Of a stretch of 64,000 bases of DNA, positions 63,188 through 64,000 are shown one piece after another. The stretch spans positions 62,001 to 126,000 of the forward strand of contig NZ_BOLS01000005.1 of the NCBI RefSeq assembly GCF_016861785.1, read 5' to 3'. The stretch's first letter is position 1; every line of letters starts with the position of its first letter. Source of the DNA: Lacticaseibacillus mingshuiensis. GTDB taxonomy: Bacteria > Bacillota > Bacilli > Lactobacillales > Lactobacillaceae. The notes under the pieces were generated by a model. It was not told the DNA's origin. It saw nothing but the letters and a program-made list of their open reading frames with translations, and made no database searches. The position numbers were made by a program, and so were the translations under genes.

Positions 63188-63898
63188 ATGGCGAAGAAGA
63201 TCTTGGTCGTTGATGACGAGAAACCGATCTCGGACATCGTGAAATTCAACCTGACAAAAGAAGGCTACGACGTTGTCACCGCATTTGATGGTGAAGAAGC
63301 GTTGGCCAAAGTGAACGAAGAAGATCCTGATCTGATCTTACTTGATCTAATGTTACCGAAGATCGATGGGCTCGAAGTGGCGCGCCAGGTGCGCAAAGAC
63401 CACGACACCCCGATCATCATGCTGACGGCGAAGGACTCGGAGATCGATAAGGTCCTGGGGCTGGAACTCGGCGCGGATGATTATGTCACCAAACCATTTT
63501 CCAATCGGGAACTGGTGGCGCGGGTCAAGGCAAACCTGCGCCGCAGCGGGACGCAAAGCGCGCAGCCGGAAGCGGAAGATGAGAACAAGGAGCTGAGTAT
63601 CGGCGACTTGACCATTCATCCGGATGCCTACACGGTGACGAAGCGCGGCGAGAAGATCGAGCTGACGCACCGTGAATTTGAGTTGCTGCATTATCTGGCG
63701 CGGCATATCGGCCAGGTGATGACGCGAGAGCATTTGCTTCAAACGGTCTGGGGCTACGACTACTTCGGGGATGTGCGCACCGTCGATGTGACGATGCGGC
63801 GCCTGCGCGAAAAAGTCGAGGATAATCCGTCGCATCCGGATTGGCTGATCACCCGTCGCGGCGTGGGTTATTACCTGCGCAACCCGGAAGCTGAGTAA
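63188..63898 (+). CDS. walR: Essential response regulator WalR (YycF)
   Basis: 236 residues, ATG with AAGGAGGG upstream. Receiver domain with [16 protein letters not shown] near the start, phosphorylated Asp53 in [13 protein letters not shown], and [20 protein letters not shown] near 98. The winged helix contains [37 protein letters not shown] and ends GYYLRNPE, all very close to WalR/YycF. It controls peptidoglycan hydrolases and wall metabolism. walK should follow; its start is at the window edge. Divergent from the decayed AT-rich genes. Confidence 0.96.
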   Translation: MAKKILVVDDEKPISDIVKFNLTKEGYDVVTAFDGEEALAKVNEEDPDLILLDLMLPKIDGLEVARQVRKDHDTPIIMLTAKDSEIDKVLGLELGADDYVTKPFSNRELVARVKANLRRSGTQSAQPEAEDENKELSIGDLTIHPDAYTVTKRGEKIELTHREFELLHYLARHIGQVMTREHLLQTVWGYDYFGDVRTVDVTMRRLREKVEDNPSHPDWLITRRGVGYYLRNPEAE

Positions 63899-63927
63899 GT
63901 CGGCTTCCTGACTTGATCATCTCTAAG

Positions 63928-63961
63928 GACGGCGTTTTTCGGCCTGCCCGAATCACGCCGT
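63928..63961 (+). other. Hairpin between walR and walK
   Basis: ACGGCGT and ACGCCGT pair around a CGGCC/CCCGA-containing loop. There is no T run, so walK is probably still co-transcribed. It could set the walR to walK ratio. Confidence 0.5.
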
Positions 63962-63992
63962 TGCCACCTATCTCCATGGAGCGACGGCTGTT

Positions 63993-64000
63993 ATGAATAA
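63993..64000 (+). CDS. walK: Start of sensor kinase gene walK, first codons only
   Basis: An ATG at 63993 follows GGAG at about 63978-63981 and reads M-N before the window ends. The walR-walK order and the lack of a terminator support it; the sequence alone could not. Confidence 0.5.

Overview
The window is bacterial, GC-rich and gene-dense. It looks like a chromosome segment close to the replication origin of a high-GC lactic acid bacterium of the family Lactobacillaceae; a Lacticaseibacillus or Schleiferilactobacillus relative is my best guess from gene order and GC, not from a database match. The supporting markers are the rplI-dnaB-purA order at the left end and walR-walK at the right end, a dltXABCD operon followed by a DltE-like hydrolase, a WxL/csc surface cluster, a KxYKxGKxW/LPXTG adhesin, a mannose-class PTS with its DUF956 protein, AGGAGG-type ribosome binding sites, sigma-A promoters and Rho-independent terminators.

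Layout. 1-4.4 kb: end of rplI, dnaB, an unrecognised protein built of four similar barrel-like repeats, and purA with PurBox-like sites. 4.4-9 kb: a heterodimeric ABC exporter (minus) divergent from an AraC-type regulator. 9.1-17.4 kb: a WxL/csc cell-surface locus (large WxL protein, small WxL protein, DUF916/DUF3324 membrane protein, small sortase-anchored protein, second large WxL protein). 17.4-22 kb: minus-strand genes for an alpha/beta hydrolase with its TetR regulator, oleate hydratase preceded by a 43-residue membrane microprotein, a second TetR regulator and a small hypothetical protein. 22-29 kb: a 1587-residue LPXTG adhesin with about five near-identical tandem repeats, and an orphan 6-phospho-beta-glucosidase. 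29-36 kb: a ClbS/DUF1706 protein, a uracil-DNA-glycosylase-like protein, a P-type cation ATPase, pyruvate kinase and a GNAT acetyltransferase. 36-43 kb: a purine permease with PurBoxes, then an RpiR regulator and a mupG-murQ-murP operon for N-acetylmuramic acid use. 43-46.4 kb: an amino-acid ABC importer behind a clear lysine riboswitch, so probably a lysine importer. 46.4-48 kb: a CPBP protease and an XRE regulator. 48-51.7 kb: mannose-class PTS with a sigma-54-like promoter. 52-61 kb: a two-component system, a short glycosyltransferase and the dlt operon. 61-64 kb: a hydrolase, a lipoprotein and a small decayed-looking ORF, then walR and the first bases of walK.

The most unusual features are non-coding. 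(1) A roughly 395-nt RNA gene is present in two copies in opposite orientation (29.0-29.4 kb and 61.0-61.4 kb). Each has the same strong sigma-A promoter, a cre-like site upstream and a terminator. The copies are nearly identical, yet one stem shows an A-U to G-C compensatory change. I do not recognise its family. (2) A family of long hairpin repeats of about 125 bp forms an array of three complete units plus one truncated unit after murP. It sits inside the dlt operon between dltB and dltC, and diverged members lie near 22.1 kb and 1.6 kb. Between members the stems change on both sides while pairing is kept.

Much of the region serves the cell envelope: teichoic-acid D-alanylation, WxL and LPXTG surface proteins, muramic acid recycling and WalRK. 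Carbon and purine signals (cre, PurBox, sigma-54-like) link several operons to nutrient state. I saw no tRNA, rRNA, CRISPR array, transposase or prophage gene.
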